From contig JAHPYZ010000017.1 of assembly GCA_019058425.1 (NCBI GenBank), positions 1-60,663 of the forward strand: a stretch of DNA of 60,663 nucleotides, given 5' to 3'. The position numbers and the translations under genes are program-made. Position 1 is the stretch's first letter. Each line of letters opens with the position of its first letter. Under the pieces are notes generated by a model. The model made no database searches and was not told where the DNA came from. It saw only the letters and a program-made list of their open reading frames with translations. Of the stretch, positions 9,074 through 19,140 are shown in pieces. The stretch is from Promethearchaeota archaeon (GTDB lineage Archaea; Asgardarchaeota; Lokiarchaeia; Sigyniarchaeales; SOKP01).

Positions 9074-10264
9074 ATGACAATCGAAAACTATTTTAAGACC
9101 AAATATGGCAACTTATCAGTCTCTAATGATGAAACTCAAGGATCTGTAAAATTTATTCATGCTAGTGATATTCATCTTGGAGCTGTTCAATATAGTAATG
9201 AACATAGATCCAATGATTTTATTCAAGCTTTCCAAGAAATTTTGGAATTAGCAATAATCCATCAAGTTAATTTTATATTACTAGCTGGTGATATATTTAC
9301 CTCATTAGAAATGTTACCGGGGAAATTAACGAAGATTGTTAAATTATTAAATGAATTTATAGAATTTTCAAATAGCTTAATTTTAATAATAGCAATAGAA
9401 GGGAATCATGATATTCGGAAGTTTTCAAGGGGGGTTAGATTCGAACGACGAGGACAATCATGGTTAAAATTATTAAATAGCTTAGGATTAATTGTACTAC
9501 TTGATGCTAATTTAGAAGCGCCTCCAGAAGATATATTCAAGCCTTATAATATAAAGACTAAAAAGGGAGGAAAAATACAAATCAAAAATGTAATGATTTA
9601 TGGCACACGTTATCTTGGTGAAAAACCTATTTCTTTACTTTCAAAGATAAGGAAAGGAATCACAAATAATAATGGTTTGTTTAATATCCTAATGCAGCAT
9701 TTTGGGATTGAGGGCCAGATGGAAAACGTGCCTGGAGTCAAAATAGAAGATATTCAACATTTAAGACATCGAGTTAATTATTTAGCTTTAGGTCATTTTC
9801 ATAAACAATATATACTTCAAGATTGGATATATAATCCTGGGTCCTCTGAAGCGGTTTGTTCTGTAGATTTTTCATATAAAAGAGGTATATTCTTAGTAGA
9901 AGTTACGAAAAAATCTGAAAAGTTCACAAAACTAGTCAAAATATTACATTTGATAAATCGTAGATATATATGGGAAACAATTAAAGTGGATTTTGAAATA
10001 AGAGCCAAAAAGGATTTGGAGGATTATATAATTAAAAGACTGCATTCTTACTTAAAATATCTGAATCATGATATCGATCCATCTAATCCCCATATGCCTA
10101 TTTTATATTTAATCTTAAAAGGAATGGAACCTTCTAAATCTTGTAAATTCAATGAAAAAGAATTAAGAGGAAAAATTTGCAACATTTTTCCTATTGTAGA
10201 TGTTAAAATTTACAAAAAATATAAAACACCGTTAAAGACGTTAGATAATTTTATTTTAGCATAA
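9074..10264 (+). CDS. Mre11/SbcD-like metallophosphoesterase nuclease
   Basis: 396 residues. The calcineurin-like nuclease motifs occur in order: D32-x-H34 (SDIHLG), LAGDIF (~72), EGNHDI (~113), a metal His in MQHFG, GHFHKQ, then NPGSSE, the signature that ends Mre11/SbcD catalytic domains. These ligate two Mn ions and give 3'-5' exonuclease and endonuclease activity on DNA ends. A ~25-residue N-terminal extension precedes the domain and a ~110-residue C-terminal capping region follows. No Rad50 gene is adjacent, unlike many archaeal mre11 loci, so a different phosphoesterase role is possible. Confidence 0.8.
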   Translation: MTIENYFKTKYGNLSVSNDETQGSVKFIHASDIHLGAVQYSNEHRSNDFIQAFQEILELAIIHQVNFILLAGDIFTSLEMLPGKLTKIVKLLNEFIEFSNSLILIIAIEGNHDIRKFSRGVRFERRGQSWLKLLNSLGLIVLLDANLEAPPEDIFKPYNIKTKKGGKIQIKNVMIYGTRYLGEKPISLLSKIRKGITNNNGLFNILMQHFGIEGQMENVPGVKIEDIQHLRHRVNYLALGHFHKQYILQDWIYNPGSSEAVCSVDFSYKRGIFLVEVTKKSEKFTKLVKILHLINRRYIWETIKVDFEIRAKKDLEDYIIKRLHSYLKYLNHDIDPSNPHMPILYLILKGMEPSKSCKFNEKELRGKICNIFPIVDVKIYKKYKTPLKTLDNFILA

Positions 10265-10335
10265 GATATTTGATATGACTTCCTTTATTTTAATTAATCT
10301 AACCTTTATTAGGAAGTTTAGCAGAAATAATTATT

Positions 10336-11961
10336 ATGAATATTCGAACTTTTGTGAAAAAAAACAAATTTTTCACGATATTTTCAATTATTATTCTAAT
10401 ATGGATTGTTTTCCTTGTTATTATATCCATTATTGGAGAAAGAACTGTAATATTTTTTGACGTCCTTGGACAAGTAGACGTATCATCAGAGTTTACAAGC
10501 AAATTTCCCTTATTAAGATATTTTGTGGAGCCTTTTATGGTATTTGCCACAATTTTTGAGTATGAATTTACCTGGATGTTTCTTTTTTTAATATTTTATC
10601 CTATTCTGAGAGTAGGTTATTTATATTTAAAGAAAAAAGGTATGTTTATTTCGAATAAATATAGATATATCACTTACCTGATTGTAGATATTATATATTT
10701 TTGTTTTAAAGTATTAACTCTCTCTATTTTATTGGTTGCTATTTACATTCTTATCGGTTATTTAATTCAAGGTTATTTCTTTATAAGCAGATATTTTATG
10801 ATTCCAATTCAACTAGCTATCCATTTGAGTATGGTTCTTATTTTCCTAAAAATTAGTTTTGTTTTCCTTAAATTATTTCATCCAAAACTTTCACTTGACT
10901 TATCAAAGAAATTTCAAAAAAATAAAACACAAAGAAGGGCGAGAGTGCAAACAATAAAGCGAGAAACGGTTTTGTACGTTGGTATAGGATTACTATTACT
11001 TAGTGCTAATATTGTGCTTATCTCAACGCCATTCACTCCACATGAAATAATCCCTACCATACCACTCGATGACGATGAATTTTTATTTGATTTTCATGTT
11101 CATACTACCTTCAGTGATGGATGGCTTACAGTAGAAGAAAGGATAAACTGGTATATACAACAAGGTATATCGGGAGCAGCATTCTCTGACCATGATAATA
11201 TAAGAGGGGCTAAAATGGCTCAAAAATATGTTGAAGAAAGCCATTTAGAGTTCATTGTGTTTATGGCTGAAGAGTGGACACAAAATGCCAATAATCCAGG
11301 AGAAATCCACATGAATTATTTTGGACTCGCAGAAGAAATTGTACCACTTGAATCATATACTCCAGGGGGACCATTGGCGATGAATGCTTCTGATACGATA
11401 AGTTATGTGAAATCAAATGGAGGTTATATTACTGTTAATCATTATAATTATGAGCTCAATCCAAACGGAGGTTATGGGGTGCCATATAGTTTGGATCAAT
11501 TAAGAGATTGGGGTGTTGATGGCTTTGAAATTGTAAATAGTGCTAGTTATGGATGGAAATATCAACAAATAAGGAATTATTGTTTAAGTAATAACCTAAC
11601 GTGTATAGGAGGTTCTGATATTCATATTAATGAGGATTTAAATACATTTATTAAATTGAAACTGAGTGACCCCACAAATCTAACAGTTGCAAATATCTTT
11701 AAAACTTTAAAACTTAATACACATCAAGTCATTGCTATTACCTTGAATCCAAAAATTGTGGACTTTCCAGGCGATTTGAATGATTTTGGATTTTATATTT
11801 TGGAAGATTATATAAATTATATTTTAAACATGGATACATTTCAGGCTTTATCTTGGATAATATGGTCAGGTTTAGTGTATATACTAATTATTTTGATGTA
11901 CCAAAAATTATCACATACTAATTTGAAGTTATTAAAAGACAAGATCTATAAGAAGGATTAA
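10336..11961 (+). CDS. Membrane-anchored PHP-domain phosphoesterase
   Basis: 541 residues. About five hydrophobic segments fill residues 10-240. A PHP metal-dependent phosphoesterase domain follows (about 252-480), and a last membrane helix sits near 510-527. PHP metal-site motifs are intact: FHVHTTFSDG (HxH), SDHDN, MAEEWT, VNHYN and GSDIHI. PHP domains hydrolyse phosphate esters using three metals. Here the catalytic unit is tethered between membrane segments, which suggests a membrane-bound or surface substrate such as a lipid phosphate or an exported phosphoester. That substrate idea is inference. The gene follows the Mre11-like gene by 71 nt. Confidence 0.78.
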   Translation: MNIRTFVKKNKFFTIFSIIILIWIVFLVIISIIGERTVIFFDVLGQVDVSSEFTSKFPLLRYFVEPFMVFATIFEYEFTWMFLFLIFYPILRVGYLYLKKKGMFISNKYRYITYLIVDIIYFCFKVLTLSILLVAIYILIGYLIQGYFFISRYFMIPIQLAIHLSMVLIFLKISFVFLKLFHPKLSLDLSKKFQKNKTQRRARVQTIKRETVLYVGIGLLLLSANIVLISTPFTPHEIIPTIPLDDDEFLFDFHVHTTFSDGWLTVEERINWYIQQGISGAAFSDHDNIRGAKMAQKYVEESHLEFIVFMAEEWTQNANNPGEIHMNYFGLAEEIVPLESYTPGGPLAMNASDTISYVKSNGGYITVNHYNYELNPNGGYGVPYSLDQLRDWGVDGFEIVNSASYGWKYQQIRNYCLSNNLTCIGGSDIHINEDLNTFIKLKLSDPTNLTVANIFKTLKLNTHQVIAITLNPKIVDFPGDLNDFGFYILEDYINYILNMDTFQALSWIIWSGLVYILIILMYQKLSHTNLKLLKDKIYKKD

Positions 11962-11977
11962 TGTTTAAATTAAAGTG

Positions 11978-12442
11978 TTAAATATAATAACCAGTATTAT
12001 CTTCCTTGTAATTATCGTTGTCATCATCCTTGTCATCATCATCTTCTCCAAGGAACTTTTTGTAAAAGTATTTCAGCGCATCTTCCGGATCTCCTTTAAA
12101 ATCTTTGAGATCTCTAGGATCTATTTTTATAATACCACCTCTTTTTAGTGGTATTATTTTATCACGCATCTCTTTTTCAATTTTTTCCTGTCTTCTGGTA
12201 TTTAGAAGTAATTCCTTTTTCATCAATTCTTTCAATTCATTTACTATAAGTTTATCTAAGTAACTAGGTTCAAATTCCAGAAGAGCCTCTATACCATAAA
12301 ACTTTGTAATTCTTTTAATTGCCTTGTCTTTTTTAAATTCTGGAATCTGGCTAATACTCTCAAGATTTAACTTCGATAAAATGTTTAACCAATCTAGTTT
12401 GACAGACCAAGAGTATTCTTTATTATCGTCTTCCATTTTCAA
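11978..12442 (-). CDS. Hypothetical protein with Asp-rich C-terminal tail
   Basis: 154 residues, not recognised. The N-terminal two thirds are helical and Lys/Glu-rich. A conserved-looking segment KIDPRDLKDFKGDPEDALKYFYKKFLG precedes a tail in which Asp and Glu dominate (residues about 131-150). No membrane segment or signal peptide. It stands alone on the minus strand, converging with the PHP gene with only 16 nt between the two stop codons. Confidence 0.5.
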   Translation of the reverse strand: MKMEDDNKEYSWSVKLDWLNILSKLNLESISQIPEFKKDKAIKRITKFYGIEALLEFEPSYLDKLIVNELKELMKKELLLNTRRQEKIEKEMRDKIIPLKRGGIIKIDPRDLKDFKGDPEDALKYFYKKFLGEDDDDKDDDNDNYKEDNTGYYI

Positions 12443-12656
12443 TAAATTTATTTATCTATTTGATAAAAGGTATGCTAGAAATAAAACTTTTTTCTTTAAT
12501 CCTTATATTGTAACCAATAAATGAGCTTTATAAATTTAATTATTTTGTTCTATAATATTCAGAATAATCTAATAATCTTAGATATTTGACCAATTCAGAC
12601 AACTATTGTTGAAAATTTAATAATTTTACAGAAAAAAATGATTTCTCTTAAAGAAC

Positions 12657-13493
12657 TTAACTTTGAATGAAATCTAGAATTTTGGAGGAAACAAATTCTG
12701 GAGCATCGTGAGTTATCCAATGGGAAGATTGTTCATGACGTTCTATTCGTAAATCCTTAACATAATCGGATAAACCTTCCAATAATTGAGGTTTCAAAGC
12801 CTGATCTTTCATTCCCCAAAGTACTAATGTAGGAACATCTATATTTCCCTCCCAATCCTCAAAGCTAGTATTCGCTCTATAATAATTCACTCCTCCTACT
12901 ATTGCTCCAGATTGAGACCATGCTTCAATATATTTTTCCTTATCAATATCACTAAAGTTTTCTGTAAAAACAGCTTCTTTAAGCCAATAATAATCATTTT
13001 CAATTATGAAAGCCTCACCATTTGGTTTTAAAAACTCAAAAATATAGAAACTCGCTTTTTGTTGCTCCTTATCAGATCTTAATACCTTTTGGAATACCCT
13101 ATGATGAGGAGCATTTAAAATTATTAACTTCTTTAAAAGGTTCGGATATTTTTCCGCAAAAATCCAAGCAACGGCGCCCCCCCAATCATGTCCAGCAAGA
13201 TAAAATTCTCCCAAGTTCAATTCTTCACTTATTCCTTTAATGTCTTCTATTAGAATTTCTATTTTATAGTTTTCAACATCCTCTGGTTTATCAGATAAAT
13301 TATATCCTCTCATATCCGGAATTATTAGCTTAAATTTATCCTTAAGGAAGGGAATTACTTTTGACCAACAATACCAAAATTCTGGAAATCCATGAAGCAG
13401 GATTAAGGGTTCTCCAGTCCCAATTATAATAGTATGAAGCTTAATTCCATTAGTTTCGATAAAAAACTCTTTAATTTCATTCAATAATCCCAA
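12657..13493 (-). CDS. Alpha/beta hydrolase, epoxide hydrolase/haloalkane dehalogenase type
   Basis: 278-residue alpha/beta hydrolase. LLHGFPEFWYCW carries the HGFPE oxyanion-hole motif typical of epoxide hydrolases. GHDWGG holds the nucleophilic Asp. The acid lies in LWGMKDQAL and the catalytic His in SSHWITHDAP near the C-terminus. An Asp nucleophile (rather than Ser) points to epoxide hydrolysis or dehalogenation through a covalent ester. Cytosolic. The natural substrate is not evident. Flanked by unrelated genes. Confidence 0.82.
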   Translation of the reverse strand: MGLLNEIKEFFIETNGIKLHTIIIGTGEPLILLHGFPEFWYCWSKVIPFLKDKFKLIIPDMRGYNLSDKPEDVENYKIEILIEDIKGISEELNLGEFYLAGHDWGGAVAWIFAEKYPNLLKKLIILNAPHHRVFQKVLRSDKEQQKASFYIFEFLKPNGEAFIIENDYYWLKEAVFTENFSDIDKEKYIEAWSQSGAIVGGVNYYRANTSFEDWEGNIDVPTLVLWGMKDQALKPQLLEGLSDYVKDLRIERHEQSSHWITHDAPEFVSSKILDFIQS

Positions 13494-13647
13494 TATTTAT
13501 ACACCAACTATTTTATTTTTGAAAAAAATGATAGTATTATAAATTTTAGGAATATTAAAAATCAATAAATAAAGAATAATGGTTAGAAATAAAGAAAATA
13601 AAAACCAGAAATATGGTTTAACAATTTAAAAAATTCTGTTTAAAATT

Positions 13648-13896
13648 TTATTCAAAATAATTCATAAAAGAACGAGTAAAATCTTTTACATAAGAATTAT
13701 CGATTTCACCGAACTTGTACCTTCCACGTGGCATTTTCTTTTCCCGAATTGAAAAGTAACGCTTTAAAGCAAGTTCAAAATCATTTATTGGCATACTATT
13801 TTCTTCCGCGAATTTTATCTCACCAAATTTTAAAAGAAAATCAGGGTTCATAATACTCAACTGTTTTTTCACCTCAAGTGATTGTGTTTTATTCAA
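13648..13896 (-). CDS. Small hypothetical protein
   Basis: 82 residues from a TTG start at 13896; the first ATG would give about 67 residues. Charged, with no recognised domain: an amphipathic helix region, then MPRGRYKFGEIDNSYVKDFTRSFMNYFE. Its upstream region is shared with a divergent TetR gene and contains a candidate operator 116 bp from the start, so it may belong to that regulator's targets. Confidence 0.4.
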   Translation of the reverse strand: MNKTQSLEVKKQLSIMNPDFLLKFGEIKFAEENSMPINDFELALKRYFSIREKKMPRGRYKFGEIDNSYVKDFTRSFMNYFE

Positions 13897-14011
13897 ATGT
13901 TTTTTTAATTAAATAAGTATTTTTATAAATAAAGATAAGTAACTATATAAATCTTTTCCTACACTTGCAAAGGGTAAAATTACTTGGTTTTTACCGAATC
14001 ACCATTCACTG

Positions 14012-14025
14012 AATGAACGTTCATT
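14012..14025. promoter_or_regulatory. Candidate TetR operator palindrome
   Basis: AATGAACGTTCATT is a perfect 14-bp palindrome in the 348-bp divergent region between the small minus-strand gene and the TetR gene. The TGAACGTTCA core is a common form of TetR-family operator. It is nested inside a wider inverted repeat, ACCGAAT (13993-13999) against ATTCGGT (14046-14052). The rest of this gap shows no gene. Confidence 0.6.
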
Positions 14026-14244
14026 TATTTTTTATTATCTTCATTATTCGGTGAATTAATAACGAAAGGATTTAAAAATACTATTTTTTCAGAACATCTT
14101 ATAGACAAAAAAAATCCATTAAATCTTATGGAATTTGAAAATTAAAAAGTAATAAATTATAACATAATTTCTTAAGATCTAATAGTGTTTTCAATGAATT
14201 TTAATTTCACAAAAAATCTTAATTATCCATTGAGTTGATAATTC

Positions 14245-14859
14245 ATGTCTCTAAGGGAGAAAAAATCTGAAATAATAAAGAGGGAAAAGAGAAACTTATT
14301 TATATTATCAGCTCTCTCTGTTTTTGAAGAGAAAGGATTTAACAACACAAGAATAAAAGATATTACAAAGAGAGCAGGTACATCGGTGGGAAATTTCTAT
14401 AATTATTTTAAAAGTAAAGAGGAAGTAATCGAGGTTTTAATTAGAGGACTAGCTGACCTTATGATCAGCAAATTTAGAGAATTATTTGTTTATTTCAAAG
14501 AAAATAAAATTCCACCAATTTCTGCTGTTAGGAATCTATTTCGGGGATACGCAAAAATGTTCAGAGAAAAAAAAGAGACTTTTTTAATTTTCTTTGAGCA
14601 AATGGGAGGGATGGATCAAAAATACCGAATCAAAAGAAATGAGATTCTTGATAATTTTACCGATGAAGTAGAAAAAATAATCATAAAATTATCAGAATAC
14701 GGAGCTCGTAATCAAAATCCTAAGGTAACAGCTAGAGTCTGGACATCTACGGTACTTGGGGTCTTTATTTGGTGGATTCGAAGTGATTTTAAACTTGATG
14801 AGGAAGTACTTATTAAAAACCTTACAGATGTTCTTGTTCGAGGAACTATGACAAATTAA
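14245..14859 (+). CDS. TetR-family transcriptional regulator
   Basis: 204 residues. An N-terminal helix-turn-helix (about 10-62) reads ALSVFEEKGFNNTRIKDITKRAGTSVGNFYNYFKSKEEV, the standard TetR DNA-binding pattern with the GNFYNYF recognition-helix signature. The rest is a helical ligand-binding and dimerisation domain with no recognisable effector. The 14-bp palindrome 220 bp upstream is a likely autoregulatory operator. The next gene on the same strand is a short-chain dehydrogenase, a frequent TetR target. TetR proteins are much rarer in archaea than in bacteria, so gene transfer is possible. Confidence 0.9.
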   Translation: MSLREKKSEIIKREKRNLFILSALSVFEEKGFNNTRIKDITKRAGTSVGNFYNYFKSKEEVIEVLIRGLADLMISKFRELFVYFKENKIPPISAVRNLFRGYAKMFREKKETFLIFFEQMGGMDQKYRIKRNEILDNFTDEVEKIIIKLSEYGARNQNPKVTARVWTSTVLGVFIWWIRSDFKLDEEVLIKNLTDVLVRGTMTN

Positions 14860-15079
14860 ATTAATTTTGTTTTTGCTTAAAGTTGATTTCAAAAATCTTT
14901 TTCTACTAATTGTGATGAATCTCTTCTCCCAAAACTCTGGGAAATATGTTTTAATCTGATATATCCAGAAATAGAGCATCTAAGAAGGAGTCTTTATTAA
15001 TATTAGATTATTTACATATTTACTAAATTTCTGATGATTAGGAAATTAAGTAATATATGGGATATTGGTAAAAGCTAGA

Positions 15080-15949
15080 ATGTTGAATAATAAATCTAAA
15101 TTGCTAAATGGTAAAATTTGTATGGTTACGGGAGCTAATTCTGGAATTGGAAAAGCAACTGCTATTGGTTTGGCAAAACAAGGGGCCTCATTAGTATTAG
15201 TGTGTCGAGATCAGACTCGTGCTGAAAATGCAATTTATGAAATAAAGGAAAAAAGCGGAAATGAATCAATTGATTTAATAATAGCAGATTTATCATCTCA
15301 GAAAGAAATCCATAACTTAGTATCCGAATTCAAAAAAAAATATAATAATTTACATGTTTTAATAAATAATGCGGGAGTAAATTTGCACAAACATATCTTA
15401 ACAGAAGATGGAGTTGAGACAACATTTGCGGTTAATTATTTAGCTTATTTTATGCTGTGTAATTTACTATTCGACACATTACAGAAGAGTGCACCATCTC
15501 GCATTATAAATGTGGCATCAAGTATTCAAGCAAAATCCTTTGATTTTGATGACTTAAATGGAGATAATCATTATCGCCAATTAAAAGCATACTCACAATC
15601 AAAATTGGCGGTAGTACTCTTTACTTATGAATTTGCTCGAAAGATCGAGGGAACTGGAGTTTCAGTAAATTGTCTTCACCCCGGATATGTAAAAACAAAG
15701 ATGATACGTAATTTTCGTCCATTTGTCAAATATTTCTACCCATTAGTTGGTCTATTTATGTTAACTCCAAGAAAGGGAGCTAAAACCTCAGTATATCTCG
15801 CTTCTTCTCCTGAAATAGACGGTATAAGTGGAAAATATTTTAAAAGGAAAAAAGAAGCTGAATCTGTAAAAATTTCATATAATGAAGATATCTCTAAACA
15901 ATTATGGGAGATAAGCGTTCAATTGACCAATCTTGATTTTAAAAATTAG
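15080..15949 (+). CDS. Short-chain dehydrogenase/reductase (retinol dehydrogenase-like)
   Basis: 289 residues from the ATG at 15080; an in-frame TTG lies at 15065. Classical Rossmann SDR: TGANSGIG cofactor loop, CRD after the second strand (NADPH preference likely), NNAG motif, catalytic Ser in VASS, and the YSQSK Tyr-Lys pair, followed by HPGYVKTKM. Overall pattern is closest to the retinol dehydrogenase/WWOX-like group, which reduces or oxidises lipid-like carbonyls. The actual substrate is unknown. It follows the TetR gene and overlaps the convergent pncB gene by 4 bp at the stop codons. Confidence 0.88.
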   Translation: MLNNKSKLLNGKICMVTGANSGIGKATAIGLAKQGASLVLVCRDQTRAENAIYEIKEKSGNESIDLIIADLSSQKEIHNLVSEFKKKYNNLHVLINNAGVNLHKHILTEDGVETTFAVNYLAYFMLCNLLFDTLQKSAPSRIINVASSIQAKSFDFDDLNGDNHYRQLKAYSQSKLAVVLFTYEFARKIEGTGVSVNCLHPGYVKTKMIRNFRPFVKYFYPLVGLFMLTPRKGAKTSVYLASSPEIDGISGKYFKRKKEAESVKISYNEDISKQLWEISVQLTNLDFKN

Positions 15950-17349
15950 GAACGTTTTTGTTTTAAAGAATCTGTAAGATTCTGTAATTCTTCTGAAATT
16001 TTTAGTTTAAAAATGTCGATCTCTTCTAGTTTCATATACTCTTTGGGTAATCTCTTAATATTGCCTGTGTAAAACTTTTGAATATCATCTATTTTGGGTA
16101 ATTCTGTGATTAGTTTTCCATTTTTCATTATTGGAATCAGTAATGCTTCTGAATTGGATGGAGAAGGTTCATTTTCAAGTGATAGAATGTCTTCTTTAAA
16201 GATACCATCTTTATCGAAAAATCTATATATTTGCTTTTTTCCAGGATAAGTTATTTTTTCTTCACTGATTTTTATTTTCGGTGTTCCATTATATTCAATT
16301 AATTTATATACTCCAGAGATTGTTGGATCGTCCCGTGAAGTAGCAAGCTCTGTTCCAACACCAAATGCATCAATTGGAGCATTCTCATCAATAATCTTTT
16401 TTATTTTATACTCATTTAGATCTGAACTTGCCACAATTAGTACTTTTTCACATCCATTACCATCTAAAATTTTCCGAACCTTTTTAGCGTGTTCAATGAG
16501 GTCACCAGAATCTATTCTTACTCCCCTAATTTTATTCCCAAATTCACTAGAAATTTCAGCTCCTCTTTCTGTATCATATGTATCAATTAAAAAAATTGAG
16601 TTTTCATCATATATTTTATAGTATGACTTAAAACTTTCTAACTCATCATCGAACTTCTGGACAAAACTATGAGCCATTGTACCTGTAGAGTTAATACCCA
16701 ATTCAAGATCTGCTATTACATTACTAGTGCCATTGAATCCCGCAATATAACTTGCTCTGGCAGCATATACTCCTGCAAGTGGGCTGTGGGATCTCCTTGT
16801 ACCAAATTCAAGAAGAATTTTATCTGGAGCTGTAGCTCTAACACGTGAGGCTTTCGATGCTATTAGAGTTTGAAAATTAATTACATTAAGTAAATAGGTC
16901 TCTGCCATTTGAGCATGGAAAATTGGACCTTGAATCCTTAGGATTGGCTCATTGGGAAAGAAAAAATTCCCTTCCTTCATAGCCCACATATCGATTTTAA
17001 ATTTAAATTTATGCAAGTAATCATCAAAGAAACTAGGATCTATATTTTTAAATACAGGTTTTTTTCGTAAAAATTCAATGATATTCTCTGAAAATTTAGC
17101 ATTCAGAAGATAGTGTACCGCCTGTTCTAAACCAGCAAATATTAAATAATTACGATTTCTGGGCAATTTTCTAATAAATAGCTCAAATGTAGCAATATCA
17201 TCTTCTTCTTTAACTCCATGTTCAAGATTATATTGGTAATAAGCTGCTCCCATTGTCAATTGATAAAAATCTGTTGCTAATATCATATTAAAATTATCAA
17301 TAAAACCGGAGTATAGTTCAAACATGCCTTTTTCATCATCAATTTTCAT
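15946..17349 (-). CDS. pncB: Nicotinate phosphoribosyltransferase
   Basis: 467 residues. It makes nicotinate mononucleotide from nicotinate and PRPP with ATP hydrolysis, the entry step of NAD salvage. Motifs in order: ATDFYQLTMGAAYYQY at the N-terminus, FELFIRKLPRNRNYLIFAGLEQ, LLEFGTRRSHSP (catalytic region), GTMAHSF, RIDSGDL, VGTELATSRDDP and KISEEKITYPGKKQIYR. Full length for the family. The NadM-like gene elsewhere in the window could act on its product. Stops overlap with the convergent SDR gene. Confidence 0.93.
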   Translation of the reverse strand: MKIDDEKGMFELYSGFIDNFNMILATDFYQLTMGAAYYQYNLEHGVKEEDDIATFELFIRKLPRNRNYLIFAGLEQAVHYLLNAKFSENIIEFLRKKPVFKNIDPSFFDDYLHKFKFKIDMWAMKEGNFFFPNEPILRIQGPIFHAQMAETYLLNVINFQTLIASKASRVRATAPDKILLEFGTRRSHSPLAGVYAARASYIAGFNGTSNVIADLELGINSTGTMAHSFVQKFDDELESFKSYYKIYDENSIFLIDTYDTERGAEISSEFGNKIRGVRIDSGDLIEHAKKVRKILDGNGCEKVLIVASSDLNEYKIKKIIDENAPIDAFGVGTELATSRDDPTISGVYKLIEYNGTPKIKISEEKITYPGKKQIYRFFDKDGIFKEDILSLENEPSPSNSEALLIPIMKNGKLITELPKIDDIQKFYTGNIKRLPKEYMKLEEIDIFKLKISEELQNLTDSLKQKRS

Positions 17350-17471
17350 TATTAATTAAGTATTTACTTTATTTTCTTAATTTTAAACCTTATTTATTTG
17401 GTTTAAAAACAGTTAAATATCAAATCTATTACTATGTTATTTAATCATAATTAGGGTTGGGATCTCGTTAA

Positions 17472-18728
17472 ATGAAAAAATCAATACTTAACAAATTTAA
17501 AATTAAGCCCATTGATCTAGAAGAAGTTAGAAAACAGAAAATTTTAAACCTAATTTTAGTCGGATTAGCGATCATAGATATTATAGTTATGATTGGAATC
17601 TTCATTCTTGTATTAATTGGTGTAAATATAGGTGAACAAAAAGGAACAATATCAATATTTTTTATTACACCTTTATTTCTTTTTGTTCTTGGAATTCTGT
17701 TTATTATAAATAATTATATTGCTAGTGTGTTAGCAAATCAAATTTTTCTTGTTATTTTTACTGTTCTTATAATTCTAGCCGATAGTCCTATAGAATTAAT
17801 AGAAGGAAGAAGTACAATATATTTCTATCTCCCAATTTTTTTCGCGGGAATTTTATTAAGACCTCTCTCGAGTTTTCTTATTGCGATAATTATAAGTTTT
17901 ATTTATTTAATTCTTTGCTTCATTTGTATTTCTACACCGAATATTTTAGCAATTGGGACTTTCTTAGTTGTAGGGTTAATTATGTGGTTCTATGCCAAAG
18001 ATTTGCAGCAATCTCTTTCACATTCAGAAGCAGCCTTTAATCGCTCTAATTTTTATAAAGATATTTTTTCCCATGATATTAATAACATTCTTCAAAATAT
18101 TCTTAGTTCATCTCAACTTCTTTCTCGATATGTAAAGAAACCCATGAGAGAGGAAGAGTTCGAAGAATTAATAGAGATCTTACACGAACAGGTTACAAGA
18201 GGAGAATATCTAGTCTCAAATATTAGAAAACTATCAGAATTAGAAGAAGAAGAAATAACTCTAAAATCTGTTGACGGATTAACTGTATTAAATAATGTAA
18301 TAGAAGGTATAACAAAATCATATAAAAGTAGAAATTTAAATATTCAGCTACATCATAGTTCTGATAAAATGCTTGTTTTAGCTAACGAGTTATTAAACAA
18401 TGTTTTTGAAAATCTTCTAATTAACGCCATAAGGCATAATAACAACTCAATTATTAACATTTCAATTATCATAACAAAGAAACAAGTGAACCAAATTAGG
18501 TTTTTTAAATGTGAAATTCTTGATAATGGGATTGGGATAGTCGATGACATGAAGGAATTAATTTTTCTTAGAACTCCAAATTCAACCAAATATATTGGAG
18601 GATTAGGACTATCCTTAGTAAAACAAATTATCGAAAAATTCAATGGTCAAATTTGGGTAGAAGATAAAATTATTGGTGATTATACTCAAGGAAGTAAGTT
18701 TGTTTTATTAATTCCAGAAATTCAATAA
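17472..18728 (+). CDS. Membrane sensor histidine kinase
   Basis: 418 residues. Six membrane helices (about 25-175) lead into a dimerisation/phosphoacceptor helix with H201 in FSHDINNILQNI. The ATPase domain follows: N-box NLLINAIRHN (N314 region), G1 DNGIGI (~351) and G2 GGLGLSLV. No periplasmic loop or PAS domain is visible, so sensing probably happens within the membrane. No response regulator lies nearby, so it is an orphan kinase. Confidence 0.9.
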   Translation: MKKSILNKFKIKPIDLEEVRKQKILNLILVGLAIIDIIVMIGIFILVLIGVNIGEQKGTISIFFITPLFLFVLGILFIINNYIASVLANQIFLVIFTVLIILADSPIELIEGRSTIYFYLPIFFAGILLRPLSSFLIAIIISFIYLILCFICISTPNILAIGTFLVVGLIMWFYAKDLQQSLSHSEAAFNRSNFYKDIFSHDINNILQNILSSSQLLSRYVKKPMREEEFEELIEILHEQVTRGEYLVSNIRKLSELEEEEITLKSVDGLTVLNNVIEGITKSYKSRNLNIQLHHSSDKMLVLANELLNNVFENLLINAIRHNNNSIINISIIITKKQVNQIRFFKCEILDNGIGIVDDMKELIFLRTPNSTKYIGGLGLSLVKQIIEKFNGQIWVEDKIIGDYTQGSKFVLLIPEIQ

Positions 18729-19140
18729 ATTTTAGGAAAGAAAGTAATTAATCTCTAATTAATCTGTAATTCTTCACCTATATAAATAATTTAAAGAAAT
18801 TATAAATTTCCCAAATTTAGACTTGAATATAATATTATATGGCCTAGGAAAAAAAGATTTTTATAAAATTTAAAAAAAAGATTTTTGGTGTTAAAATTAA
18901 CTTTATTTTATCTCTTGAACTAATAATGCGCAAGGTTTAATAAACTAAATAAAAAAATTTGAGAAAATGTATAATTCTCCATAAATTGATAGTAGCGGTT
19001 GCGAATAATTAGTTTACTAGTTTATTTACAAATAATATTATCAAAAGTAGGAAAAGTAGAAAAATATTTAAAAATCTTCAAATTGATCTTTGTATAAATA
19101 CTTATTTTAATAAACATTAAAAATTTGGAGTACACAAAAA
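18729..19140. other. Gene-free AT-rich region upstream of the Tes-like gene
   Basis: 412 bases with no convincing open frame. It is AT-rich with several TATA-like stretches near 19060-19110. A GGAG sequence about 10 bp before the ATG at 19141 would serve as the ribosome binding site. I see no RNA gene or extended repeat here. Confidence 0.4.
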
